DNA of 64,000 nt from Paenibacillus artemisiicola. GTDB taxonomy: Bacteria > Bacillota > Bacilli > Paenibacillales > Paenibacillaceae. How positions within the stretch are numbered: position 1 is the first letter of the stretch; the number at the start of each line of letters is the position of its first letter. The stretch spans positions 372,001 through 436,000 of the forward strand of contig NZ_JAGGDJ010000003.1 in assembly GCF_017652985.1 (NCBI RefSeq). Reading direction: 5' to 3'. Under the pieces are notes generated by a model, which ran no database searches, had not been told where the DNA came from, and worked only from the letters and a program-made list of their open reading frames with translations. The translations under genes were made by a program, and so were the position numbers. Shown in pieces: positions 27,707 through 35,683 of the stretch.

Positions 27707-28305
27707 ACTGCCAGGATGTACAGGAATCGTTCGGCGTCTATTGGGATTTGGCCGAAGACGACAGCGAACGTCTGCTCGTGGATTTGCATCTCCAAACCTG
27801 CGAGGCGTGCAGGGAGGAGTTTCGGATATGGGAAGAGAGCGAACAGCTGATTCGCGTCTTCTCGGAAGATGCCGACGAGATCGGTCCCGTCGATCACGTC
27901 AACCATGGCGTCATGGACCGCATTTATTCGGAACAGTCCTGGTTCATGCCGGTGACGAACCGAACCTATCAATTTTCCAAGACGTTCCGCCGGAACGTCA
28001 CGGCGATTATCGCGTGCTGCCTGGCGATGTTCGTGGTCGGATTGTTCTACGTCGTAACGGGCAATCACGATGCGTCCACCGTGAACGTGGCCAAGCTGAC
28101 CGGGTTGATTGAACCGGCGGACGCCGCCAGCGACCCCGACATCATTCAGAACGCGTTTTACGCCGACGTGCCGGTCGCCAGCATCAGCGATCCCATCGTG
28201 CTGAATATCGTGCCGACGGTTCCGCAATACTATGTTGCGTTATCGCTGCTCGGCATCATTATGACGCTGCTCATTTTAAACTGGTTTTCACGAACGCGCA
28301 GCTGA
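27703..28305 (+). CDS. Membrane anti-sigma factor with zinc-binding motif
   Basis: 200 residues. The ZAS motif HLQTCEAC (H-x3-C-x2-C) at residues 29-36 is the sigma-binding domain. Two hydrophobic segments, about 103-122 and 175-193, would place residues 123-174 outside the cell as a sensor loop. Start codon overlaps the end of the sigma gene, the standard arrangement for sigma/anti-sigma pairs. The signal sensed is unknown. Confidence 0.9.
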   Translation: MNCQDVQESFGVYWDLAEDDSERLLVDLHLQTCEACREEFRIWEESEQLIRVFSEDADEIGPVDHVNHGVMDRIYSEQSWFMPVTNRTYQFSKTFRRNVTAIIACCLAMFVVGLFYVVTGNHDASTVNVAKLTGLIEPADAASDPDIIQNAFYADVPVASISDPIVLNIVPTVPQYYVALSLLGIIMTLLILNWFSRTRS

Positions 28306-28384
28306 CGCATACATATTGAATACGGGCAAGAACTCGACTCCGGCGTTCCGCGCCGGAGATCTTCATTGAAGGAAGGTAGACGGT

Positions 28385-28978
28385 TTGCGAATCGGACTCA
28401 TTCGCCACGGTCAGACGGCTTGGAACGAGCTTGGCAAAATCCAGGGCCAAACCGATATTCCGCTCAATCAGGAAGGGGTTCGGCAAGCGCGGGCGCTTGC
28501 AAACCGCCTGACGACGGAGCCGTTGAAGTGGGATGCGGTCGTCTCGAGCGATCTCATGCGCGCGCGGCAAACCGCCGAAATCATCGCGGAGGCGCTCGGC
28601 ATACCGCTGCTCGAACCGGACGCGCGGCTGCGCGAGCGGTATTACGGCGACGTGGAAGGCACGACGGAAACGGACCGGCTGTCGCGTTGGGGCGCGGACT
28701 GGAAGAAGCTCGACCACGGCCAAGAGAACGATGAGCAGCTGCGGACTCGCGCGCTGGCGTTCGTCGAGGAAGCCGCCGCTTCGATGCCGGATCGCGACCT
28801 GCTGGTCGTGACCCACGGCAGCCTGCTGTCGCAGCTGCTGCGGGCGATGTACGCGGACTTGGAGGATAAGCCGATTCACAATCTTTCGTTTTCGATCATG
28901 GAACGTTCGGGTCTCGGGTGGATCCCGCTGCTTCATAATTGCACGCAGCATTTGGAACAACTGCAAGATTGCCGATAA
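28385..28978 (+). CDS. Histidine phosphatase family protein (phosphoglycerate mutase-like)
   Basis: 197 residues. Catalytic RHGQTAWNE at residues 7-15, the second histidine in VVTHGSL, and SSDLMRARQTAEII are the hallmarks of cofactor-dependent mutase/phosphatases; the short length suggests a phosphatase rather than a glycolytic mutase. TTG start after GAAGGTAGACGG. A hairpin with CTCCGGCG / CGCCGGAG lies between it and the anti-sigma gene but lacks a T run, so read-through is possible. Substrate unknown. Confidence 0.85.
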   Translation: MRIGLIRHGQTAWNELGKIQGQTDIPLNQEGVRQARALANRLTTEPLKWDAVVSSDLMRARQTAEIIAEALGIPLLEPDARLRERYYGDVEGTTETDRLSRWGADWKKLDHGQENDEQLRTRALAFVEEAAASMPDRDLLVVTHGSLLSQLLRAMYADLEDKPIHNLSFSIMERSGLGWIPLLHNCTQHLEQLQDCR

Positions 28979-28990
28979 GTTCTCTTGTCG

Positions 28991-29036
28991 ACAGCCGCTA
29001 TTCTCGCAACGGAGCGAGATTGGCGGCTGTTTTTTC
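28991..29036 (+). terminator. Terminator after the histidine phosphatase gene
   Basis: Nested stems ACAGCCGC / GCGGCTGT and TCTCGC / GCGAGA, then six T residues. Confidence 0.85.
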
Positions 29037-29181
29037 GTTGCGATCGGCCGCGCGTTCAAGGCGAAACGCTGGCGCGGGAAGCGCGCGGCATGAACTTTTC
29101 TCCCAACCGGGGTTATAAAAAACGGCAATGTTCCCATAATGGTAGTACACCTGCAAGAGAGATGGGAACGGAGGGCGGCAG

Positions 29182-30429
29182 ATGAAATTAGCGGACATGC
29201 TTAGTTATGCGGACATCGGCCAACTGAGCCGAATCGCGACAACCTATCAATGCGAATGCAACGGAAACTCGAAACACGAGTTAATCCAGTCGATTCTGTC
29301 GACGGTCAATCGCCGCGACGTGTTCGAAGCGCAAATCGGCGCCTTGAAGCTCGAGGATTTGAGGTTCATGAATTCGCTGCTGTTCGATGCGCGGGATGCC
29401 TTCAGTCTGGAGGAATTAGTCGCGCGGGTGCAACTGAGCCGGTTCGGTTCGCCAGCCGGGCAGCAGGCGTCCTCGGGTGCCGCGCCCAGCGCGAACGAGT
29501 CCGCGCCGGCCGCCAAGAAACCGGCAGCGAAGTCACAAGCTTCGGGCAAGCGGCCGGCAAAATCGAAGACGTCGGCGAAGGACCGGCCCGAACCGGAAAC
29601 CGGGCCGCGGGAGACGATTTCCCGGTTCAAGCAATACGGCTGGCTGTTCAACGGCTATGCCGGCCCGGAGCGCTACCTCTTTCAAGTGCCGAGCGACTTG
29701 AAGGAGCGGTTCAAGCAGTCGCTGGAGCGCCGCTTGATCGCGGGCGCGGTCTACGCGGACGACGAGCCCCACGCCTACCGGGACGAACAGATGCTGATGG
29801 GGGATGACGTGGCGCAGCTGCTAACGTACATCCATTTAAATGAAGTCGCCCTCACGACGGAAGGCACGATGTACAAGCGAAGCGTCATGCAGCTGCTGGA
29901 GCTCTTCGGGGTCAAGGAGCCGCTGCCGGGCAAAGGAGAATGGCGGTTCGGCTACGGGCGGAAAATCAAAGAGTACCCGAACCGCTTGTCCCTGCTGTAC
30001 GACTACTGTTACTACAAAGGCTGGATCGTCGAGCAGAACGAGGTGCTGGAGCTGTCGCCGGCGGGCAAGGAGCGCCAGGCGCTGCGGTCGGCGGAGCCGC
30101 CGGACAAGCTGTATCAATTCTGGCTGCGGCTGTACAGGGGACCGATCCCGAATATTCGCTCGCTCGTTTATTGGATCGACAAGCTGGGGAATAAATGGGT
30201 GAAGATCGACACCGTCCTCTCGACGCTGAAGCCCTATGTGAAGCCGTTCTATTACGACCAGCCCGAAACGATTCTCGAGCAGCGGCTCATCGGCATGATG
30301 CTGCATCTCGGATTGCTTCGCATCGGCGAGCACGCCGAGTTCGGGCAAGTGCTGCGGATGACGCCGCTCGGCCGGACGATCGTGGCGGGACAAAGCCTCG
30401 ACGACGAGGCGATCGTACTGAACGGTTAG
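29182..30429 (+). CDS. Uncharacterised 415-residue protein with low-complexity linker
   Basis: Three parts are visible: an N-terminal helical domain (about 1-90, MLSYADIGQLSRIATTY onward), an Ala/Ser/Lys/Pro-rich linker (about 91-147, e.g. AAKKPAAKSQASGKRPAKSK), and a C-terminal domain (about 150-415) with repeated winged-helix-like segments such as LLTYIHLNEVALTTEGTMYK and LIGMMLHLGLLRIGEH. This looks like a nucleic-acid or partner-binding scaffold, faintly reminiscent of helicase-associated winged-helix modules, but without Walker motifs. GGAGGGCGGCAG precedes the ATG. No orthologue recognised. Confidence 0.65.
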   Translation: MKLADMLSYADIGQLSRIATTYQCECNGNSKHELIQSILSTVNRRDVFEAQIGALKLEDLRFMNSLLFDARDAFSLEELVARVQLSRFGSPAGQQASSGAAPSANESAPAAKKPAAKSQASGKRPAKSKTSAKDRPEPETGPRETISRFKQYGWLFNGYAGPERYLFQVPSDLKERFKQSLERRLIAGAVYADDEPHAYRDEQMLMGDDVAQLLTYIHLNEVALTTEGTMYKRSVMQLLELFGVKEPLPGKGEWRFGYGRKIKEYPNRLSLLYDYCYYKGWIVEQNEVLELSPAGKERQALRSAEPPDKLYQFWLRLYRGPIPNIRSLVYWIDKLGNKWVKIDTVLSTLKPYVKPFYYDQPETILEQRLIGMMLHLGLLRIGEHAEFGQVLRMTPLGRTIVAGQSLDDEAIVLNG

Positions 30430-30727
30430 CCGCCGGGGCGTGACGGATGCCGCCGGGCTGAAGCACATTCGTTCGGCGGCGGGCCAACGTCCTTAGCTTC
30501 TTTCAAGTACGTTGAATATGATTTAGTAGAGCCGATACCCTCCCCGAACGGGAGAATCGCACTTACTTGAACCACCTATATGCTTTCACTTGGTCGCCTG
30601 CGGGAGTCGTCGGCACGGACAGATTAGACGATCGGCACGGAGAAAAGAAGACGATTGGGAAGCAAGAGGCGTAAGGAAAGGAATATAGGATCTCTTAAAC
30701 GCTCAGTTGGAGGTGGAGGTGTATCCT
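30430..30727 (+). other. Intergenic region of about 300 bases
   Basis: No gene supported. CCCTCCCCGAACGGGAG (around 30539-30553) can form a small hairpin. The last 60 bases become purine-rich and end in the tandem ribosome site GGAGGTGGAGGTG of the next gene. No promoter or riboswitch recognised. Confidence 0.4.
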
Positions 30728-30910
30728 ATGGACAAAATGAAACTCTCTTACGAAGTCATGCTGGGACTTGCCGCGGAAATGCTCCTGGACGAAGCCGTAC
30801 TCAAATTTCGCATGGATAAGCTGTACGCCGAGATCGATACGGCGCTGGCCTCCGGCGACAAGGATACCTTTCAGCGGTTGACGGACGAGTTGAAGTCGCT
30901 GCACGTTTGA
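30728..30910 (+). CDS. IDEAL-domain small protein
   Basis: 60 residues. The C-terminal half, LYAEIDTALASGDKDTFQRL, matches the short IDEAL domain (named from its I-D-x-A-L core). In B. subtilis an IDEAL domain is fused to a UPF0302 domain in YpiB at this chromosomal place; here only the IDEAL part is present. Strong ribosome site GGAGGTGGAGGTG. Role unknown. Confidence 0.75.
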   Translation: MDKMKLSYEVMLGLAAEMLLDEAVLKFRMDKLYAEIDTALASGDKDTFQRLTDELKSLHV

Positions 30911-30963
30911 TGTCGATGGCGGCGCGCCCCGCGCGCAGCGCAAGCAGGCCGATCGATTACATG

Positions 30964-31009
30964 ATGCCAGGATGTCGGGGCGAAAGCTTCGATGGTCCTG
31001 GCATTTTTT
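30964..31009 (+). terminator. Terminator after the IDEAL-domain gene
   Basis: Nine-bp stem ATGCCAGGA / TCCTGGCAT with a 23-base loop that has its own small hairpin, then five T residues. Confidence 0.8.
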
Positions 31010-31137
31010 GCTCCGAGGGCCCGGCGGGGAAGGCGCGGAAATTTTCTTTCATTATAGTAGGGATACCTATGGTATATTGAATAGAATGGATTTTGCCGAA
31101 CATACATATCCTAATGACCGGAGGAGCGGGAAAACAA

Positions 31138-31557
31138 ATGAAATTCAGCGAATTAAACGCAGAGCAGTGGGCGGAGCTTCAACCGTATCTCGATACGGCG
31201 GTGCTGCCGGTAACGGGACTGACGGGCGCGGAAATGCCGCACGAAGCGACGCGGAAGCTCGAACGTCTCCGCGACGTGCTGCTTACGATCGAACAGCCGT
31301 TCAAAGGAAGAATCGTCACGTACCCCGCCATCCAGTACGGCGCGCGGTCGCCCGAGCTTGCCGAACAGCTCCGAGAGGTATGCGGCAATCTGCGTACGGC
31401 CGGATTTACATACATCATTCTGGCCTCGGCCGTTCCGCTACCGCCCGCCGAAGCATGCGGCGCGGACCTGTCCGTCGGTCCGGACGAGGACGGCGAATCG
31501 CCAGAACCGGGAGCCGTCAGCGAGTCCGTTCGCAAGCTTTGGCTCGGTCGCGCCTGA
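31138..31557 (+). CDS. ypiF: DUF2487 protein, YpiF-like
   Basis: 139 residues, soluble. MKFSELNAEQWAELQPYLDT start, LPVTGLTGAEMPHEATRKLE and GRIVTYPAIQYG match the DUF2487 family, whose gene precedes qcrA in Bacillus too. The ATG at 31138 follows GGAGGAGCGGG; the in-frame ATG at 31093 has none. A 13-base palindrome ATACCTATGGTAT lies about 75 bases upstream of the start. Function unknown. Confidence 0.8.
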   Translation: MKFSELNAEQWAELQPYLDTAVLPVTGLTGAEMPHEATRKLERLRDVLLTIEQPFKGRIVTYPAIQYGARSPELAEQLREVCGNLRTAGFTYIILASAVPLPPAEACGADLSVGPDEDGESPEPGAVSESVRKLWLGRA

Positions 31558-31631
31558 TTCATCGGCTGGACAAGCTTGCATCGTTTTGCATAAGGTGACA
31601 GCGGATTGGGTAAAACAAATTCCAGACAAGG

Positions 31632-31661
31632 TCAATTGTGACAAATTGATAACAATTGACA
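31632..31661 (+). promoter_or_regulatory. Candidate operator cluster upstream of qcrABC
   Basis: An AT-rich block with a TCAATTG ... CAATTGA inverted repeat, an internal TTGTGA-8-TAACAA element (31636-31655), and two copies of TGACAAAT. It lies 45-70 bases upstream of the qcr -35 box. The half-sites resemble Rex or ResD targets, but the spacing is 2 bases longer than the Rex consensus. Confidence 0.45.
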
Positions 31662-31702
31662 AATCCCAATTTGAACTGTCCATATATTCGATTGGCAAAT
31701 TC

Positions 31703-31731
31703 TTGACGCTCCATATCACCTAGGCTATTAT
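31703..31731 (+). promoter_or_regulatory. Promoter of qcrABC
   Basis: -35 TTGACG at 31703-31708, 17-bp spacer, -10 TATTAT at 31726-31731. Confidence 0.75.
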
Positions 31732-31813
31732 AAGTAATGTCCTAGTTCATCGTTTGTTTTGCCTTCTCCGGCAGAACACAAGATATGGCTCAGCAAAGGG
31801 GGTAGAACAGAAG

Positions 31814-32341
31814 ATGAGTAACCATGAACACGATAACACGCACGGCGCGGTGAAACGCAACGGGATGTCGCGGCGTCAATTTTTGTCGTATACGCTCGGC
31901 GGCGCAGGCGCTTTCATGGCAGCGGGTATGACGCTTCCGATGATCCGCTTTGCGGTAGATCCGATCTTGCAAAAAAAAGCGGCCGGTACGTGGATTAAAG
32001 TCGTAGAAGAAACAAAAATTACGAACGAACCTCAAGAATTCAAGTTCAAAATCCACCAGGTGGACGGCTGGTATGTCAGCGACCCTGAGCTGACGGCCTG
32101 GATCTCCAAAGGGCAAGACGGCAAACCGTTCGCGCTCTCTCCGGTTTGTAAACATCTTGGTTGTACGATCGGCTGGAACACGGAGAAGAACGAGGAGTAT
32201 GTTTGCCCATGCCACGGCGCCCACTACACCAAGGACGGCAAGAATTTGGTCGTCGCGCCTAAACCGCTGGACGAATACGACTTGAAGGTCGAGAGCGGCT
32301 GGGTTTACCTCGGTCCGATCAAAGCCAATACACGGGTATAA
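31814..32341 (+). CDS. qcrA: Menaquinol-cytochrome c reductase, Rieske iron-sulfur subunit
   Basis: 175 residues. A Tat signal, SRRQFLSYTLGG, and a membrane helix precede the Rieske domain with ligands in CKHLGC and CPCHGAHY. It accepts electrons from menaquinol in the b6c-type complex. The AGAAG site precedes ATG 31814. Operon with qcrB (18 bp later) and qcrC. Confidence 0.95.
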   Translation: MSNHEHDNTHGAVKRNGMSRRQFLSYTLGGAGAFMAAGMTLPMIRFAVDPILQKKAAGTWIKVVEETKITNEPQEFKFKIHQVDGWYVSDPELTAWISKGQDGKPFALSPVCKHLGCTIGWNTEKNEEYVCPCHGAHYTKDGKNLVVAPKPLDEYDLKVESGWVYLGPIKANTRV

Positions 32342-32358
32342 GGAGGCGTAACAATCAG

Positions 32359-33030
32359 ATGATGAAAGGTATCTACAACTGGATCGACGAACGTCTAGAT
32401 ATTACGCCGATGTGGAGGGACGTCGCGGACCACGAAGTACCGGAGCACGTCAACCCTGCTCATCACTTCTCCGCATTCGTGTATTGCTTCGGCGGCTTGA
32501 CGTTTTTCATTACGGTCATTCAAATTTTGTCCGGGATGTTCCTGACGATGTACTTCGTGCCGGATATCATCAATGCGTACAAGAGCGTTGACTTCCTGCA
32601 GCACAAGGTTGCGTTCGGCGGCATCGTGCGGGGCATGCACCACTGGGGCGCGAGTCTCGTTATCGTCATGATGTTCCTTCACACCTTGCGCGTGTTCTTC
32701 ACGGGCTCCTACAAAGCGCCGCGCGAAATGAACTGGGTGGTCGGCATGCTGATCTTCTTCATCATGCTGGGTCTCGGCTTCACGGGCTACCTGCTTCCGT
32801 GGGACAACAAAGCCTACTTCGCGACGAAGGTCGGCATTCAAATCGCCGAATCGGTGCCGTGGATCGGTACATACATTAAAGAGCTAATGCAAGGCGGCGA
32901 GATCGTCGGCGCGGAAACGCTGACGCGGTTCTTCGCGATTCACGTCTTCTTCCTGCCTGGCGCGCTGCTCGCGCTCCTCGCGGCCCACTTCTTTATGATC
33001 CGAAAGCAAGGGATTTCGGGACCACTCTAA
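32359..33030 (+). CDS. qcrB: Menaquinol-cytochrome c reductase, cytochrome b6 subunit
   Basis: 223 residues with four membrane helices carrying the heme-b histidines, e.g. GMHHWGASLVIVMMFLHTLR and ETLTRFFAIHVFFLPGALLA. This is the N-terminal half of cytochrome b, as in b6f complexes; the other half is fused to cytochrome c in QcrC. AAGGAGGCG precedes the start; an adjacent ATG at 32362 is an equal alternative. Confidence 0.95.
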   Translation: MMKGIYNWIDERLDITPMWRDVADHEVPEHVNPAHHFSAFVYCFGGLTFFITVIQILSGMFLTMYFVPDIINAYKSVDFLQHKVAFGGIVRGMHHWGASLVIVMMFLHTLRVFFTGSYKAPREMNWVVGMLIFFIMLGLGFTGYLLPWDNKAYFATKVGIQIAESVPWIGTYIKELMQGGEIVGAETLTRFFAIHVFFLPGALLALLAAHFFMIRKQGISGPL

Positions 33031-33052
33031 GCCGAAAGGAGGCATTCTGCGA

Positions 33053-33943
33053 ATGGCACACGGTCATAAATCGAACGAAAAAGTCGTATTCGTCGGTGAC
33101 TCCCGGGTTCGTAAGAAGTCGGCTCCCGGCCCCGTGACCCCACCGGATTATTCTTCTTATCCAGGCAAATCGGAAGCTTTCATCCCGAACTTCCTGTTGA
33201 AGGAATGGATGGTCGGCGTCGTGGTGCTCGTCGGCTTCCTCGTGCTGACGATTTCCGAAGCGGCTCCGCTCGGCTATCCGGCGGACCCGACGAACGCGGC
33301 TTTTATTCCGATGCCGGACTGGTACTTCCTGTTCCTGTATCAATTTCTGAAATTGCAATACGTGTCGGGCAGCTACGTCGTGCTCGGTACGGTCGGCGTT
33401 CCGGGCATCGCCTTCGGTTCGCTCTTGCTGGCGCCGTTCCTGGACACGGGCAAAGAGCGCCGCTTCTACAGACGTCCGATCGCGTCGCTGCTGATGTTCA
33501 TGTCGCTGATCTCTTGCTTCTACCTGACGAAGCAGTCGTGGGATCACTACCAGCACGAGCTGAAGATCACGAACACGATTCCGGAACAAATCCTCCGGGA
33601 AGAGAAAGCGCGCGAAGCCGCGGAAGAAGCGGCGAAAGCCGGCCGTCCGGCAGGCGAACCCGCGCCGGAAATTCCGCTGGTCGACGCCAAGGATCCGGTC
33701 GTAAGCTCGCTGGTCGAACAGAAAGCGCAATGCGTCATGTGTCACGGCGCGGACTTGAAAGGCAACGAAAGCTCGGGCATCCCGTCGTTCCACGGCATCG
33801 GCGACAAGTTCAGCAAAGAAGAGCTGGTCGACATCGTGACGAACGGCAAGAACAACATGCCGGCCTTCAAGGATAAGTTGACCGCCGATGAGATCGATCA
33901 ATTGACGACTTGGCTCGCGAAACAAAAAGCGCCTGCAAAATAA
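33053..33943 (+). CDS. qcrC: Menaquinol-cytochrome c reductase, subunit IV-cytochrome c fusion
   Basis: 296 residues. The first about 170 residues hold three membrane helices corresponding to subunit IV of b6f (MPDWYFLFLYQFLKLQ is the quinol-site PDWY region). Residues about 215-296 are a cytochrome c domain with heme site CVMCH and the axial methionine in NNMPAF. A charged linker (EEKAREAAEEAAKAGR) joins them. This fusion is the Bacillales type. A terminator follows. Confidence 0.95.
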   Translation: MAHGHKSNEKVVFVGDSRVRKKSAPGPVTPPDYSSYPGKSEAFIPNFLLKEWMVGVVVLVGFLVLTISEAAPLGYPADPTNAAFIPMPDWYFLFLYQFLKLQYVSGSYVVLGTVGVPGIAFGSLLLAPFLDTGKERRFYRRPIASLLMFMSLISCFYLTKQSWDHYQHELKITNTIPEQILREEKAREAAEEAAKAGRPAGEPAPEIPLVDAKDPVVSSLVEQKAQCVMCHGADLKGNESSGIPSFHGIGDKFSKEELVDIVTNGKNNMPAFKDKLTADEIDQLTTWLAKQKAPAK

Positions 33944-33960
33944 GGCATTGAAAGATCCAA

Positions 33961-33991
33961 AACCTGATCGTTCCCACGATCAGGTTTTTTT
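33961..33991 (+). terminator. Terminator of qcrABC
   Basis: Perfect ten-bp stem AACCTGATCG / CGATCAGGTT, 6-base loop, T tail. Confidence 0.9.
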
Positions 33992-34027
33992 GCAACAATG
34001 CCTGAGTTCAGGACGAGGAGGATTGAC

Positions 34028-34663
34028 GTGAAAGCAGCCGTTCTGCCGTGGAGCCGCGATTTCTTGACCAATCGCACGATATTGTGGCTTCTCTTTATCG
34101 TCAACACGTTAGGGACCCTATACGGCTATTACTGGTATGGCAATCAGATGGCGTATACGGTGGAGACGCAATCCGCCTGGCAGGTCGTCTTCGTACCGGA
34201 CAGTCCTACCGCCAGCTTGTTTTTTACGCTGTCCTTGCTCTTCTTATTATTCCCGCGGCTCTCGGGTTCCGGTACCGTAGGCTTGACGGTCCGTTCGATC
34301 ATCGAAGCGCTCGGCGTCGTCACGTCGATCAAATACGGCATTTGGGCGGTCACGATGATCATGGCGGGCGGCGCGCAGGGCGATCAGCTGCAGTGGGAGC
34401 ATTATATGCTCATCGTTTCCCATCTCGGCATGGCGTTCGAGGCAATGCTGTTCGTCCGTTATATGGTATTCGGACGGTTCATGGCGTTCTTGGCGCTGCT
34501 GTGGCTGCTGCTCAACGATACGATCGACTATACCTTTTTCGTGTTTCCCTGGCTGCCGGACGTGCTCGAAAACGATTTGTCCGCCATCCAGACGTTCACG
34601 ATGGGGTTGTCGGTGTTCAGTCTGTTGATCACATGGCTATTAATCGCCTACCGCAAGGTCTAA
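34028..34663 (+). CDS. ypjA: DUF1405 membrane protein, YpjA-like
   Basis: 211 residues with about six predicted membrane helices. LNDTIDYTFFVFPWLP and VTSIKYGIWAV are typical DUF1405 segments; in Bacillus the gene follows qcrC. GTG start after GAGGAGG. Function unknown. Confidence 0.83.
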   Translation: MKAAVLPWSRDFLTNRTILWLLFIVNTLGTLYGYYWYGNQMAYTVETQSAWQVVFVPDSPTASLFFTLSLLFLLFPRLSGSGTVGLTVRSIIEALGVVTSIKYGIWAVTMIMAGGAQGDQLQWEHYMLIVSHLGMAFEAMLFVRYMVFGRFMAFLALLWLLLNDTIDYTFFVFPWLPDVLENDLSAIQTFTMGLSVFSLLITWLLIAYRKV

Positions 34664-34705
34664 GATGGGACATCCCCCCATACGATGGTAATAGGGGGGA
34701 TGGTC

Positions 34706-35626
34706 ATGAAGGCATCATCGTTCATTGCGCTGGTTTGCGCCGGGATTTGTTTCCTTCTGGCGTCGGGTTGCAGCCTGAAACCCGCGCAATTCGCCGCGTC
34801 GGCTGCCGACGCAAGTCCGGAAAGCGCGGACGCGGACAACAATTCGTCGCTGGAACGGCTCAGCGCGTGGTCGGATGCCTTTTATGCGGCGGCGAACCGC
34901 TCGAACCGGCAGGAAGCGTACGTACTGCTGCAGCGCATCGAAGGCTTGGCCGCCGTGCCCGAAGTACGCGGCACCGGCACGCCGGTCGGCTGGCAGGCGT
35001 TCGACCTCAGCCTGCAGGCGGCCAAGAAGGCGATGCCCCAAAAAGGAACGACCACGCTTTGGTATACGGAAGCGGCCCGGCTGAAGCTGGCCAGCGATGC
35101 CGTTTTTCGTCCGAAGTCGCCGTTATGGCTCCAATACGAAGAGATTTTGAAGGATGATGCGCAGCGGATTCGGACGAGTTGGCAATCGCAAAGCGAGGAT
35201 CGGGCCTTGGCGGCCGAAGCGGCAATCGGAATTTACCGCGAGCATGTCGACCGGCTGGAGGTAGCGGCGCTCATGCAGCGGGATCCCGGTTCGATCGAAA
35301 CGGTCAAGGAACGCATCGGGTATATCAAAGGGGTCGTGACGGCCGTGGAAAACGGCCAGATGCGGCCGGAATCCGTCTTATCGGCGCTTGACGGCCTGAC
35401 GTCGGCCGCGAGCGCGCTGTTCCGCGATCCGAATGAGATCGGCGAGGCCGCTGCTGCGGAAGCGCTTCCGCCCGGCATGACCGTGGGACAGCAAAGGCAT
35501 GGCTCCATGCTGATCGGGGAAATGTTCATTGCCGCTTTCGTAATGGGCGTGCTCGGGTTCATCGGCTGGCGCAAATATCGGAACGATCGAAACGGAAGCA
35601 TTCCGTACTCGCGCAACAAATTTTAA
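34706..35626 (+). CDS. ypjB: Sporulation protein YpjB
   Basis: 306 residues. Signal segment with lipobox-like ASGC (cysteine about residue 22), a helical extracytoplasmic domain, and a C-terminal membrane helix (FIAAFVMGVLGFIGW) with a basic end. Size, topology and position between ypjA and ypjC agree with the YpjB sporulation family. The ATG at 34706 is chosen because the GGGGGGA site directly precedes; the ATGs at 34685 and 34700 are too close or upstream of it. Confidence 0.78.
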   Translation: MKASSFIALVCAGICFLLASGCSLKPAQFAASAADASPESADADNNSSLERLSAWSDAFYAAANRSNRQEAYVLLQRIEGLAAVPEVRGTGTPVGWQAFDLSLQAAKKAMPQKGTTTLWYTEAARLKLASDAVFRPKSPLWLQYEEILKDDAQRIRTSWQSQSEDRALAAEAAIGIYREHVDRLEVAALMQRDPGSIETVKERIGYIKGVVTAVENGQMRPESVLSALDGLTSAASALFRDPNEIGEAAAAEALPPGMTVGQQRHGSMLIGEMFIAAFVMGVLGFIGWRKYRNDRNGSIPYSRNKF

Positions 35627-35652
35627 ACGGCATGTCGCTGCATCGGCGAATG

Positions 35653-35683
35653 AAAAAATAACCGGCCCTCTGGGCCGGTTATT
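35653..35683 (-). terminator. Terminator of the minus-strand ypjC gene, also able to act on ypjB
   Basis: Perfect 12-bp stem AATAACCGGCCC / GGGCCGGTTATT with a 3-base loop; on the minus strand it is followed by six T residues and includes the ypjC stop codon. On the plus strand the tail CTTCTTT is weaker. Confidence 0.85.

Noticed and set aside
31636..31655. A canonical 18-bp Rex operator before qcrA
   Set aside because: The half-sites TTGTGA and TAACAA are separated by 8 bases instead of 6 and one is imperfect; kept only as a generic operator candidate.
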